From contig JADGPU010000018.1 in the NCBI GenBank assembly GCA_017882305.1, forward strand, positions 1 through 41,065: a stretch of 41,065 nucleotides of DNA, given 5' to 3'. The notes beneath the pieces are model-generated. The model saw nothing but the letters and a program-made list of their open reading frames with translations. It ran no database searches and had not been told where the DNA came from. Below, one piece after another: positions 41,050-41,065 of the stretch (positions within the stretch are counted from its first letter, which is position 1; each line of letters begins with the position of its first letter). A program made the position numbers and the translations under genes. The DNA comes from Bacteroidales bacterium (GTDB lineage: Bacteria > Bacteroidota > Bacteroidia > Bacteroidales > VadinHA17).

Positions 41050-41065
41050 CCCCCCATTTGGGGGG
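41050..41065. repeat. GC hairpin cut by the window end
   Basis: CCCCCC (41050-41055), ATTT, GGGGGG (41060-41065): a 6-bp perfect stem at the very edge, 13 bases after the SDR stop. It may be a terminator or the start of a repeat; the continuation is not visible. Confidence 0.4.

Overview
The window reads as a chromosomal segment of a Bacteroidota bacterium, probably Bacteroidales-like. Evidence: the order rpmB-rpmG-DUF4295-ftsY-rimO, a small DUF4295 protein known only from this phylum, DUF4252 and DUF6588 secreted proteins, an ECF sigma/anti-sigma cluster, a TPR gene behind gyrA, AT-rich spacers, and promoters of the phylum type (TTTG/TTG, about 17-20 bp, TAnnTTTG). No phage, insertion sequence transposase, rRNA or CRISPR array was seen.

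Layout. 1-3252: end of a ribosomal protein cluster (L28 cut by the window edge, L33, DUF4295), then ftsY and rimO. 3253-5796: clpC on the minus strand, sharing a bidirectional terminator with rimO. 6057-9850: gyrA and a secreted TPR protein with its own consensus promoter. 9850-10574: non-coding DNA with three tandem copies of a long palindromic repeat. 10575-14102: a minus-strand operon of a MEMO-family lipoprotein, an NlpC/P60 lipoprotein and a Tat-exported dipeptide epimerase, which looks like extracytoplasmic handling of murein peptides; a zinc-ribbon gene stump lies in front of it. 14350-21158: a PQQ-like propeller protein, DUF2461, a uroporphyrinogen decarboxylase/MtaA-like methyltransferase, a thioredoxin-like protein with typA, a YtfJ-like protein and a MobB-like P-loop protein.

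21194-26581 is the most interesting block: a self-cleaving CI/LexA-type repressor diverging from a catalytically intact Y-family polymerase (with beta-clamp motif) and a short DnaE-type polymerase. The repressor promoter is overlaid by two matching palindromes (TGATTA-N5-TAATCA), and a MITE-like inverted repeat lies between them and dinB. I read it as a damage-inducible mutagenesis cassette. It is followed tail to tail by a Rel-family (p)ppGpp enzyme whose hydrolase motifs are degraded.

28645-41036: a DUF6588 barrel protein, an ECF sigma/anti-sigma operon bracketed by two DUF4252 genes, an inverted hexanucleotide satellite, tRNA-Lys(UUU) with a model promoter, an Lrp/AsnC regulator, pyrD-pyrK, a second XRE regulator with a field of TTACA-N2-TGTAA palindromes upstream, a DAACS symporter, a SlyD-like FKBP, a small barrel-like protein, proC and an SDR oxidoreductase. 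Several intergenic gaps hold palindromic repeats of at least four families, indicating a chromosome rich in small non-coding mobile-type sequences.
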